A stretch of DNA of 64,000 nt from Pleodorina starrii (lineage: Eukaryota; Chlorophyta; Chlorophyceae; Chlamydomonadales; Volvocaceae), in the NCBI GenBank assembly GCA_030267565.1, contig BRXU01000005.1:5484001-5548000 (forward strand). The letters are read 5' to 3'. A program made the translations under genes and the position numbers. Below are positions 1 to 12,400 of this stretch, in pieces. Each line of letters begins with the position of its first letter. Position 1 is the first letter of the stretch. The notes beneath the pieces were generated by a model. That model did not search any database. It had not been told where the DNA came from and saw nothing but the letters and a program-made list of their open reading frames with translations.

Positions 1-494
1 TTCCCCTGTCTTCGTTGTGATCCTGCTTTAGCTTTTCGCTTGGCGACCTAGTTCTTAGTTCCTTTTGACTTGCCTATTTTTGCGGCCCATGTCGTAAGCC
101 ACTGCGGCTCTTTGCAAAGGCGGAGTAGTTTCTTCCAACCTAAATGCACCCCGCGTACTCTGCTCCTGTGCACCCGGCACGATGCACGCCGCGCCGCGCC
201 ATTAGCTGTAGTAACCCCGGAACGAAATGAGCCAGCCGTTCCCTTCGGAGCCTCAACAAGATCGCTTCGAAGAGGTTCAAGCAAGACCGAACGATTCGCC
301 AGCCAACCGCTAAGCGGCTGTGACTTACCGCCCCTTCCATAAAAGAGGGACCCTGTCAGCTGCTCAAGCTACCACCCTACCACCACCCCGTTGACGACCC
401 CCCGGCCCTGCCAGCTAGCCGCCGCCCATCAATGCAAACGCCTCGGGCGGCCAGGGACGTCCGGCGTAACGCGGCCCCAGGCTTCAGGTGGCGC
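1..494. other. Left-edge stretch without a supported gene
   Basis: Lies just 3' of the minus-strand cap methyltransferase gene and probably holds its 3' untranslated region. The open frames here are short, overlap on both strands and have no recognisable family signature. No TGTAA-type polyadenylation signal was found on the minus strand before the window edge, so the transcript end is not placed. Confidence 0.4.
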
Positions 495-3400
495 TCAGCA
501 CCACAGCAGCAGCCCATCACGCTCCGGATCCGTCGCGGACCGCTGCGTCAGGCTCACGCAAGCGGAACTACCGTCGGCCTGGGCCCCTGCAGGATCCAGG
601 GCACTCAGCAAAGCCACCTTCTCCCTTCCCCCCGGCTTGCGTGTGTTCGCGAGGAAGTCCATGAGCCGCCCAAGCCGGGCGGCGTCGGCGTCCGAGTCGG
701 GCAGCAGCTGCAGGCCGTGCCGGAAGCGGCGCTGCGGCTCAAAGTCTTCGCGGTAGTAGTACTTGCGGGCCACGGCGGCGTCGGCGCTGAAGGGGGGGGG
801 GAGGGGCCGGAAAGCGTACGCGGCGGGGCGGAGCATGAGTGGGGTTCCACAGTCGGCACTGATTTATGAGCGCAGTGCGGACAGGCCGAGAAAGCTAGAG
901 GCAGAGCATACACATCACGACGCAGCGGGGAGAAGAGCAGAAGATATGCGCGCCCCAAAGGTGCACGCCCCAAGGGTGCACAAGTGTTCGCATACGCCGA
1001 CAGGTTACCAAACCCCTCCGGAATCCCAAAAGAGGACGGCCCGCCACCGCACGCAACGAAACCCGACAGCGACCCCGAGCGCAATCCGGTGTCCTCACCT
1101 GTCCAGCTGTGTCCTCGCCGCCACGTCCGCCATGGCCTCGCACCGCACCCGGCACACATACTCGTCGCCTTTCTCGCCGCGGCTCAGCAGCCGGAACGCC
1201 AACCTCACAGGCGGACCCCCGCCTCCTCTTGGACCGCCACCGCCGCTCCTCCCCCCCGCCGCGCCGCTCCACCCAAGCTGCTTCTGCTGGCGGTGGTGCG
1301 GATGCTGCTGAGGATCGGAGCCCAGGCCGCCCCGCGTAAACACGCCGCCGTAGAGGTCGCCGCCGGAGGCCCCAGCCTCGCCGGCAGCCGCAGGCGGCGG
1401 CGCGCCGGCTGTCGTGTGCATATGATAGCACGGTTGGGAGCAGGGGATTCTTTAGGCAAATAGGAAATTGCAAGGACGGGTTCCCCACAGCACTCGTTGA
1501 TGTGCAGTTGTGCGGCATGAAGGATACTTAGCACACAGCGCCACAGCGCTTTTTTGAGGTTGGATTGACGCCAGCGGCGACCTTACTGGCATACGCGGCA
1601 CTAGCGGCAACGCGCCGTAACACCTGGGGGAACACACCGGGGCAGTCGTGTCGCAGGACTAACCGTCGCGGCATACCGCAGACGACGCTGGTGCGGCACA
1701 CGAAAAGCCCGTTGCTGCAAAACCCCAACCCAGCCAGCGGGCCCGACCCACAAAATCCCTGCCGCTTTCCTTGACCCAACCCTCGACGTCCCCGAGCCTA
1801 CATTTCAACGAGTCCCGGCAAGCCAGCCGCCCTCCCCCTTTTTCCCAACGTCCGCAGGATTCCCTGTTTCGTTTACCCCCCCACCACCACCACCACCACC
1901 ACCACCACCACACTCTCACCCATCCACAACCTCCAGCCACGACTTGGGTTTGTGGGTGTTGCAACCGGTGGTACCCTCGACGCACCCCGCTCCTTACCAC
2001 CACCACCACCACCCTCCATGGAGGAAAAGATCCCAGGTTCCCAGCCGCAACCTACCCTCCAGCACGCGATCCGCCTGCTGCCCCAGCGCCGCCAGCTCCT
2101 CCTCGCTGGGCAGCGGCTCCCCCGCCGCCGCCGCCTCGGCCGCCGCGCGGCAGTGCTGCGCCTCCCGCTCCGCCAGCGCCGTGGTGCGGCTCTCCATGTA
2201 GCGCAGAAAGTCCGCAGAGCGCACCAGCAGGCCCGCAGGCACCAACTCTCCCAGCTGAACCGCTGGCAGCGGCCCATGCCCGGGCGGCACCTCCATGACC
2301 TCCGCCTCCGCCAGGGCCTCCATCACCCGCCGCCGCGCCACCGCCACGTCATCCAGGCAGCCCATCGCCACCACCAGGCGCTCCGAGGAGGCGGCGCAGC
2401 AGGCAAAGGGCTTGACGACGGCGATCTGTGAGAAGCTGCGGTGCAGCAGGTACAGCAGGCTGGTGGAGAAGAAGGTGAGGCAGCCGCCCAGGCGGAACAC
2501 CGCGCAGCCGCCGGGTGCCAGGCAGCCCAGCGCGGTGGCGACTTCCCACAGCAACGCCCTGCGGTAGGCGGGCGACAGCTCGCCCTCCAGCACGCCCAGC
2601 CGTCCGTCCTGCAGGCGGCGCAGGCTGCCCAGGTCGCCCAGCACCAGCCAGCACCCCGGCACCGCCTCCGCCATCCACCCGCTGCTCTCCGCCGTGCACA
2701 GTTCCAGCGGCGAGGGCTCCGCCGCGGCGTCGTGCTGGGCGGGCAGCGGCTGCAGACGGACCCGTGGGTCGGTGCCGACGGTGAGGTCGCCGGCGGGCGA
2801 CGCCACGGCGAACGCGCGCGCGCGTTCCGTCGCCAGCATTGTCACGCGCCAGTCGAGATGCGGCGGCGGCGGCCTGCCGTCGGAGGCCGCGGCGACGGCG
2901 GCGGCGGTAAGGTACTCGGTTGAGCCGGCGCCGCCCAGTAGGGAAAGGTCCAGCGCGTGGGGCGCCGAGTCGTTGCGGGTGGCGGCGTGGCAGGCCGCGC
3001 GGCACAGATCAAGCGCCGAATCCACCGCCGCGAGTTTCCAGTAGGCACGGCTGGCGTGGTGCAGCCGCCGCGGCGCCAGGCAGTGCTGCACGTGGCGGCA
3101 AGCGCCGCCGCCGGCGGCGCCGCCGGGCCCGCCGCCGGCGGCGCAGCAGTCCCGGCGCGCGACGCGCAGCGCCAGCAGCACCGAATCGTCCGGCAGCATC
3201 TTGGACTTGTTGATCTGTGGCGGCGGCGGCGCTCCGGAACTCGCCAGCGGCGGCCACGCCTCCGCCTCCGCCTCCGTCAGCGGCCCCGGGCAGCCCAGTA
3301 CCGCGCTGTCTGGCGCCAGGGACCAGTCCGGCGCCGCGCCCGCGGGGCCACTGGGGCCGTCCTGCCCCATGCCCAGGCCCGCGCGCCGCCGGTTGCCCGA

Positions 3401-5915
3401 CACCTCCAGCGCCGAGGCCATGCCCTGGTTGGCGCGACCCAGGCCCTGGCCCTCCTTGTGCCCCATCTTGGCCATCATGGCCATCGCCGCCGAAGACACA
3501 TGCATGCCAGCGGCGGCAGCGCCTCCGGCGCCGCCGGCGCCACCGGCCCCTAGGCCCAGCCCGCCGCCGCCGAAGCCGAATCCCGCCGGCTCCGCCTCCG
3601 GCCCGCTCTGCAGCAGGCCCTGGTCCAGCATCCGCTTCTTGTGCTGCTCCTGGCGGTCTGCCAGCGTGCCGGTCAGCTCGCCGCCCTTGCGCTTTCCGCT
3701 GGTGTTGTTGCGCCGGCCGTCGATCTCCATGCGGGGGGCCAGGAATTTGTCGCGGTCGAGCGGCATCACCCGCAGCTCGTTTAGCCACCAGGCTGCAAAG
3801 TCCTGCTTGGCGCGGCGCAGCGGCGCCAGGGCGTGCTGCGGCAGGCCCTCAAGCGCGATGGCGTCCGCAATGGCCTCGCTCGTGGCGTTGCCGAAATAGA
3901 TGGCGGCATGGCGGGCGGTCGCCAGGAAGTCCGCCGGCAAGCGGTCGAGTCGGAAGAGCGACCTGGGCAGGATCGTAGCGTACCGCGGCGGGGGTGCAGG
4001 AAGCGGAGCGGCGGACGCCGGTTTCGACCCGGGCACGAGGCAGGGGCAGGAAGGGACGGATGGCGGAGGAGACTGGAGGAGACGTATCGCAGGGCGGGTG
4101 CGGCATCACGCCTCTGGAGAGAAACCCAAGCGATGAGGGTGATGGAGGCGAGGAGTCGGGACATCCCCCTGCCGCTCACCTGCCGGTGAATATGTCGTCT
4201 GCGCAGTTCTCCAGCAGCAGCTCCAGCACGTCCGGCGGCACGCCGCGGAAGCCATGCCCCACCACGTAAACCTCCGAGTTGGCGGGCTTGCTGGTGGCGG
4301 GCTTATACACCATCACGCGGTCAAAAAGGCAGCCCTGCGCAAAGGACCGCGGGGAGGTTGGCGGAGAGGTTGGCGGAGACGAGCTTGGGGCCGACGAGGT
4401 CGCCTGTATCGCCACCGCGGCCCGGCCCGTCGTGGGAAGCAGCTGCAGCCCCATTTCCCGTCCTCCAGCCACGCGACGTGTGTTCCAACCCATGAGATAC
4501 GCGTATCCCGTCCCGCGCGCCCAGAGCTGGGGCCTTGGCAGAAGCGCCTTGGCTATTTTGCGTCGGGTTCGGATTCAGCCCGCTCTGCAATCTCACCGTC
4601 CCTTTCCAGGTAACCCTGAAACCAATCGCGCACGTCCAGCCTTACCCAACCTCCCACCAATCGTGCACGTTCATGTCCCGCCGGCGCTCCCATAGGATGC
4701 GAGAGTTACGATGAGGGTCCAATAGATCGTTCACCCTCTCAGTTCCACCTGGGCTCCCATCCAAACGCGCACAGCCAGTCCATACCGGCCCGACCCGGGG
4801 CCAGCCCCTTACCATGAGGTACAGTGAGCAGATGGAGGGATGCTCGTACAGCGTGAATCCCTTCCACACAAAGTTGCCGCCCACCGCCAGCACCCCCAGC
4901 GCCGCCACCACCTCGCAGTAGTGCAGCGAGGCGGTGATCATCTCCTGCCGGTTGGGGTCCATGCTCGTGTCCACCGCGCCGTCGGCGGTCACCATGAGCG
5001 CGCCGTCGGGGCAGCCCGTGGCGCGGCACAGCTGCCTCGCGCGCTCCCAGATGGCCCGGATGTTGGCTATCCGCCGGATGTCGCCGGAGTTGTCGGCGCC
5101 AAAGCACCACTTGTGCTGCGTCGCGGAGATCAGCGCGTCGTCCTCGATCATGGCCGCCTTGTCGTTGCCCTCAAAGTAGGGGTTCAGCGACACCGCCATC
5201 CAGTCCCAGCGCCAGTCGGGGCGGTGCGTGTGGACGAAGTGGTTGGTGGCGGCGATGAAGGCGCCGGGCGCCTCGCACAGGTGCACGCTCACGACGCCGG
5301 CCTTGCCGCGCTCGCGGTACTCCACGGCGGGACTGTTGCGCGGCATCATGTCGCACTGCCAGATGGTTTCGTACATCTTGGCCCAGGCGATGGTTCCCAG
5401 CTCCACGCGATACTCGCTGCGAAGCTTCGCGCGGACCTGGTCCGCGGGGTTGGCAGTGGAGGCGGCGTTCTCCCAACGCCTGGGTAGAGGAAACCGGTGG
5501 TTGTTGTGGGGGGCTAGGTGAGCGTGAAGGTGATGGAGACTTGGAGAGGGGAGCTATAGGTGTCCTGGTTGGGACTGTGGGGTTATATGCCAGAAAAATA
5601 GGCACGAGCGTGCCGGAGAAGGCTGGCTTGTGAGGCGTGCAAAGACACGGTACCCACGTACCGCCGGTCCCATTCGTCCAGGCGGTTCTTGGTTTCGTTC
5701 AGCCCGTCGCGATTACTGGCCAAGTCCGGCAACTCCCACTCCCCTCCACTGAAGAATTCCCGCAGCTCCGGTAGCTTGCAGCCTGAGGTCTCAATTACCA
5801 CTGTCCGTTTCATCATTTCCATCGCTTTCGCCATGTGCACGTTATACTTTTCAAGGTCCATGGGCGACATCTGGCCATCGCCCCTTCCCCTGCCCCGGCC
5901 TCCGCCCCTATACAT
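495..5915 (-). CDS. CMTR2: CMTR2-like cap-specific mRNA 2'-O-methyltransferase with internal G-patch
   Basis: Expected to 2'-O-methylate the second transcribed nucleotide of capped mRNA using S-adenosylmethionine. Exons on the minus strand: 5915-5658, 5469-4813, 4334-4180, 3962-2056, 1408-1099, 858-495; phases agree throughout and give 1216 residues. The catalytic RrmJ/FtsJ domain is at about residues 80-355: SAM loop CEAPGAF near 151-157, catalytic Lys117 (AWAK), Asp249 (TADGAVD), Lys289 (WKGF) and a Glu in SEVYVV after KPATSK. A second, degenerate methyltransferase-like domain follows at about 700-930 (GGCAVFRLGGCLTFFS), as in animal CMTR2. A G-patch (KMGHKEGQGLG, about 514-555) sits between them; this motif is typical of CMTR1. 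The last two exons (about 225 residues) have no counterpart I recognise and are joined only because splice phases match. The exon 1 donor and exon 2 acceptor are the least certain junction. Confidence 0.88.
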
Positions 5916-6454
5916 TTGTGCCTAGAATCTGGGACACGCAAACCGGTTTATCCCTGAAGTAGTCTTTAGATTGTAATACGTCGTTGCATTCCCAAATGAA
6001 ATTGCATATGAGAAGCTTGAAAGCTTATGTATATTGTCATTTCGTCAAAGGAACAGACACTACTGCTTACTGATTTGCCTATCGATTGTATGAATCAACT
6101 CATGGCTTAAGAGCAGCGTTCTGGGATATGTTGGTTATTGCAGGCCTGCAGAAAGCATTGGAAAGCAAAGGAAAACTGGTTCCGGAGCTTGTGTACGTTC
6201 GCACCTATTCTCGGTGTAGCTCTCAATGATGGTCCCTTACCAATTCAGCTTCCCCGGCTGTGCTGCTGCTGCCTTTGGTTCTGTTAGAGGACGGAGGCTA
6301 CAGGATTCATAGCGCCGGAAAAACGCGTGGGGTCGCTGCCTATCGGTCGTACCTTGAGTTTGCTTGGCAATTGATTGGATCGACGACTTGTACTGTCTCA
6401 ATAAGCAGTTGCAAGCGTGGTATTGCCACAGCCCTCAGCCGCCGTCGGGTAGCC
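5916..6454. promoter_or_regulatory. Divergent promoter region, cap methyltransferase / IleRS
   Basis: About 540 bases between two divergent start codons, more AT-rich than its surroundings in 5,950-6,130. It must contain both 5' untranslated regions and promoters, possibly shared. I could not identify a convincing TATA box for either gene. The plus-strand frame is open upstream of 6455, but the homology to IleRS begins at the ATG at 6455. Confidence 0.5.
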
Positions 6455-9400
6455 ATGTCTCTGGCGGACGTCGCCGAGGGCAAGGACTACTCCTTCCCCA
6501 AGGAAGAGGAAAAGATCTTGGGCCTTTGGGACCGGCTCGATGCATTCAAGGAGCAGCTGCGCCGGACGGAGGGCAAGCCGGAGTACATCTTCTACGATGG
6601 CCCACCCTTTGCCACCGGCCTGCCCCATTATGGGCACATCCTGGCTGGAACTTTGAAGGTATGCCACTTGTACTGCTTGACTAGCCCTGAAGTCCGGCGT
6701 ACGCTCCCGCCCCCTTCAGTTGGCACGCACCCGCGGTCAAGCCACAGCCCGCTGATTCCACGGATGCGCGTGGCCACCGATGCCCTCCGTCATACGCACT
6801 GCAGGACATCGTCACCCGCTACGCCTCGGCCACGGGCCACCACGTCACTCGCCGGTTCGGGTGGGATTGCCACGGCCTGCCAGTGGAGTACGAGATCGAC
6901 AAGAAGCTCAGTGAGTGACTTGTCGCTGCCTCTAAGCGATGCAGCTCCGCAGAGACCGGAAGAACTAACGACCCCGGACCGGACGGAAAATCCCACCGGG
7001 GGAAACGGCCAGGGACCCCTCCAGTCACCGAAAGCGGCGTAGCGTCTGTTGGCTTCGGTCCGTTCACTCGCTCGTAACACCCCGGCTGGAGGCCACTCAG
7101 TCACGTCTTGTGCCAAGGAGGCGAGCAAGTATCAGGGAAGCGGAGGCAGCGGCCAAGTCTTTATCGGGGCTCTTGTTGGCCTAGCTCTCTTGCAAGCCAT
7201 GGCCCATGCACCGTTCTGGATTTGCAAAGCCTCTCCTGGGGGGGGGCTACCGCGCGCGTCCTTCTCCGTGACCCTCGCGCCTCCCCTCCCTGGAAAGGCA
7301 GAGCACCGCAGCACCCATGGGCCCTTGGGCCGCTGTGGTCTTGCGCCCCATCGCTTGTTGAGCCCTATCCAGGGCGTCTCCTCCTCTGACAAATTGCTCA
7401 CCGATCCTGCCCCTTGTGCGCCAAACCCCCTCCAGACGTGAAGACCCGCGACGACGTGCTCAATATGGGCATCGGAACCTACAACGAGGAGTGCCGCAGC
7501 ATTGTCATGAGGTGGGTCTTAGGATTTTAGGGTTTTAGATGTTGGGTCTTGTCCGGGAGGGGGCGTGGAAGAAAGAAGATACCCACAGCGCCGGGACGGG
7601 GCGAGGTGGAGGATGGTGCGGATGGTTGGGGCGGCTGCTGGTGCCAGAAGTAAGGGCCCCGGGTCTAACCGACAAGGTTGGGGCTCAGCGACCGAAAGGA
7701 ACGCAAGGGAAAAGCGCAGCTTGCTTGGTGGTAGATGGGACTCGCCTTCAGACATCAATGGGATGCACGCCGCGCCCGCATCGCTCAGTGAGCTTCCGTT
7801 GATGGAGATTGGCGTCCAAAGAGATGCGCCACGCCCCTGACCCTCGTGCCGGGCGACACAGCACACCATACCTGACGGGGCAGCCGGCCTTGCCGTGTCC
7901 TAGAGCGGAGGTGCTGAACGGCGGTTCGTTACGGCTCGCGGCGCCGCCGCCGGGAAGGGTACCGGAATGCACGCCGCTTAGCACCCCACGCCTAGCACAG
8001 CTCGGACGGCACAACCCAATTCGTGTTGGCCTCCTTCCCGTCGACGGTCCCTAGAGTCATTTGGGTTCGCTGCGGCGGAGAGCAGGCATCGCATTCTGGC
8101 TGCTGGCTGACACACGCCGACGCGCACACTTTGGCGCCACGTCATCCCGCCCGTGGGTGAACTGGCCATCGCCACGGGGAGCCACGGCTGCGCCATATTC
8201 CTGGCATGCTTGTTTCGTCCGGCTTGCTTGTCGGTTTACCTTCGGAAGGACCCGGGAACCCTCGAGAAGGGCTTGCTTGTCGGTTTACCTTCAGAAGGAC
8301 TCGGGAGGACGGGGAGCCGTGTCTCGTCTCGGGAGACGACGCATCTCACGGTAGTCCCCTGGCGGGCGCAGACGAGCTCACAACCATGAATCCATATCAA
8401 TGGGTCCAAAATGATAGGGCCCACTACGCTAGGAGTCCGTAACGCGCCCTTGCACACAAGACCTGCCGGCGCACCCGCCTGACCTCACCCGGGCGCGATG
8501 CACCTGCACCCGGACCTGTTCAGGTACTCGAAGGAGTGGGAGAAGACGGTGAAGCGGCTGGGTCGCTGGATCGACTTTGAGAACGACTACAAGACGCTGG
8601 ACCCGTCCTTCATGGAGAGCGTCTGGTGGGTCTTCTCGCAGCTTTACGAGAAGGGCCTGGTGTACCGGGGATTCAAGGTGCGTGCCGTGTCGTGTCGTGT
8701 GTACGGGGTACGGCATCACGCGACCACGCGCCGAGCAACTCGAGCGTCGAGTCCCTTTTTGCGCTAGGCTGCGGCTGCTGCTGCGCTGTCGCTGCCCCTG
8801 GCATGCATTGCGGTAACGCGGGCGCCGAATTTTGGGAATGAGTTGGTCGTCTCCAGGGGAGGCGCGGATCCATGGATGAGGACCGGCACAGCGGTTGTCG
8901 TCACGGCGGTTGCGTTTAGCACCTGTTTTCGAGGCTTGCCGGCACCAACACGGCTTGCGAATTAGGATCTAGCAAGGAACACTTGCACGCCCTCCCTTCT
9001 GATGGTGGTGGTGATGATGAACGATGATGATGATGATGTGGGTGTCCTGGCAACGTGTCGTGTGCTCCTTTCGATGAGGGAGGAATTGAGGATGGTGGCG
9101 GCTGTCTCTTGGGCGGTGCGTCGTCGCAGGTGATGCCCTTCTCCACGGCCTGCTCCACGCCGCTCTCCAACTTTGAGGCGGGACTCAACTACAAGGACGT
9201 CAGCGACCCAGCTGTCATGGTGCGGGCTCGGGTTTTGGGGAAGGGGGGCCTTTGGGGGGAGGGGGCTACGAAAGAGATAGCGCGTGGGTGTTGGGGGAAA
9301 TGGAGCCGCAGCGGGGGTCGGGAATTGGGTTTATCGCAGGATTGGGCGTGGGTTTGCTTGTGGGTGGGGGGGCCCTCAAGACTGGTCTCTTCGCTTTGCC

Positions 9401-12400
9401 CTGGGCTATGGATTCAGGAGGGGCGGGCGGTACATGACGTACATCTAACTCTGCGTGTCGAGCCTTTCATCATCATCCGTGGCAACGGAGCGACTGGATA
9501 CGCTCCAGAGCTCCTTTTGCTGTCGCGGGGCGGCGCGGGCGGACCCCCTCTTTGACGCTTTGTCGTACTGCCGCGCTGTCGTATGTTTTGCTGTCCAGGT
9601 GTCGTTCCCGGTGATTGACGACCCCGACGGCGCTGCTCTGGTGGCCTGGACGACCACTCCCTGGACCCTGCCGTCTAACGTGGCGCTGTGCGTGCACCCG
9701 GAGCTCACGTACGTCAAGGTACGGGCTGTTGTTGATGTTGTTCTTGACGTTGATGTTGCTGTTGTTGGTGGTGGTGTCGTTACTGTTGTTCTTGTCGTTG
9801 CTGTTGATCTTACGTGTGCTGTTCACATGGGGACGTGCGCGCGCAACAAGGTACGTGTGTTGTTCAGATATCCGATGTTTATGTCTCCGTGCCCTTGGCG
9901 CCCTGCCCACCCCCTGCCGCTCAGCCTGCCTACGCGGACTGCTTTCTTCTGTGGACTGAGCCCCTCCCGCGTTCCACCCCCGGAACCTGTGTTGTCTCCC
10001 ACTCAGGTCCGCGACAACGACAAGAAGAAGGTGTACATTGTAGCGGAGGCGCGGCTGCCGGCGCTGCCAGGCGCGATGCCCAAGCCCAAGAAGGGCGCCA
10101 AGAAGGTGCGCGCAGAGAGGAGGGCCGGGGGCCTTATATGCGGGGGCTGCGGGGTTGGGCGGGTCGATGCGGAGCGAGGCGGCCCTCGTGTGCGTGTGTG
10201 TGCGTGTGTGTGCGTGTGTGTGTGTGATAATGGGGCGGTTTGGGGTTCAGCAAGTCGGGCGCGGCAGCTGTCTCGCTGCTTAAGCAGGGACGGGGAAGGT
10301 AGGTGTAGGTGTAGGTGTAGCGCCGGCCTCGGTCTGCGGCCGGGCGGGCGGTGCAAGTCCAGACCCAGGCGGCAGGTCATGCCCAGAAGACCCCTATAAA
10401 CGAACGCGCCCCTTATTTACAGCGTTGAGTATAGCTCCCATGCATGGTCTTGCGAGGTATACCGTAGACGCGCACACGAGCCTGTCTGCGTGTCCGCTGC
10501 TCTGCCGCGTCCTCATCGGCACTTACCTCCTTCCATGGGGTCCCCAACTCCCACCACAACTCCGAAACCACTGGCGGCCGCAGGACGACAAGCCGGAGGG
10601 CGGCTTTGAGGTGCTGTCCAAGGTGACTGGCAAGGAGCTGGTGGGTCTGAGGTACATGCCGCTCTTCCCCTTCTTCGCCTCGCTGGCGGCGGCCCCCGGC
10701 TCGTCCAAGGGCGCGTTCCGGGTGGTGGCGGACACGTACGTCACGGACGACAGCGGTACAGGCGTCGTACACCAGGTGCGGCTCCCGGCATGCGCCCCCC
10801 CCTCGTGGTGCCTCGCAGTTGCTATTACAACACCCGCGCCGTCGTGTGCCCCTCCCTGGCGTAATTGCGAGGCCTTGTCAGGCCTGAGGTTGTGGCCTTG
10901 GAACCGCCCAGAGGTCACTTTGCTGACTCGCCTTTGCAGCAGCGGTCGCCCTGTGCCACCCCCACATTTCAGGTTTCATTCCCGATCCCCCGTCGCCGGC
11001 CCCACATCACCTCATCCTCGATCATCGTTCTCACCCCGCCTCACCTGCCCCGCTGTCCTCTTATCCGCCCCCGCACGGCCCCACCACCCTGCCCTTCATG
11101 GTTTCTGTTGGTTCTGTCTGGGCGCCTAGTTGCTGCAACCAGTACCGATCTCGGGCATCAAACCGTTACAATCCTGCCCTCCTCCTATATTAGACCCTTA
11201 CAATCCTGCCCTCCTCCTATATTAGACCCTTACAATCTTGCCCCCTTCCCCTTGTCCCAACAGGCGCCCGCCTTCGGTGAGGACGATTACCGGGTGTGCC
11301 TGGCCAACGGCGTGTGCGAGAAGGGCGACTCGCTGCCCTGCCCCGTGGACCTCAACGGCCGCTTCACGGAGGAGGTCGACCTGTTCAAGGGGCGGTGAGT
11401 GCGCTGGCCACGGGGGGGGCGGGAAAGTGGCCGGGAGGAAAGGGGGCCCGTCGAGTGGGAACAGGGCTGTTGCTGTCGTTCGGAGCGAGGGGGCGGGACT
11501 ACCGAACGCCACTGTCCGTCCTGCGGAGCGGAGCGGAGGGTTCGCTGAGTCCCTGTCGGTGGCTGGCTCGGTCCGTTCGTTAACGCCGTCTCCGTCTCTT
11601 CGCCGCGGCAGCCTTTTTCTTACTGCCCCTTACGCCCCCCCCTTACTCCCCCTTTCCAGTCACGTCAAGGAGGCCGACAAGGAGATCGTGGCCGCCATCA
11701 AGGAGGCTGGCCGCCTGGTGGACGCCTCCTCCATCACCCACTCGTACCCCTTTTGCTGGCGCTCCGACACGCCGCTCATCTACCGCGCGGTGCCCTCGTG
11801 GTTCGTGGCGGTGGAGAGCATCAAGGAGCGCCTGCTGGCCAACAACACGGTGAGAGGGCATGCGTGCGCGCGTGCGTGCGTGCGTTTGACGGGTGGATGG
11901 GTTGGTGCCTGGGATGTGTCGGTGGGTGGGAGGTTGAGGGTGCTTTCGCCGGGTTCGCACCGCTCCTAACGCTTTCCGCTCGTTTTTGACGCACCCACCA
12001 CCGCACGTGGCCCGTGCCCATGCCTGGTTGCTGCAACCGCATCTCCCTCTCAACCGCATCTCCCTCTCAACCGCGCCTGTTGCCCCTCCCCGTCGCAGCT
12101 GACGTACTGGGTCCCCAGCTACGTGAAGGAGAAGCGCTTCCACAACTGGCTGGAGAACGCGCACGACTGGGCGGTCAGCCGCAGCCGCTTCTGGGGCACG
12201 CCCATTCCCATTTGGGCCGGCGAGGACGGCGAGGAGGTGGTGTGCATCGGCTCGAAGGAGCAGCTGGAGCAGCTGACGGGCGAGAAGGTGCGCCCCGGTG
12301 CGGAGCGGCGGGCATCCAGCCCCCGAGCTGCTGGTGGTGCTGTCTGCTGTGTGTGTATGTATGCGGGGTGGGTATGTGTGTGTTTGTTGAGCAATGCGAG

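Noticed and set aside
7519..8460. Small frames in the third IleRS intron
   Set aside because: They lie between exons that join in phase with strong homology. The stretch contains a tandem duplication and no motif.
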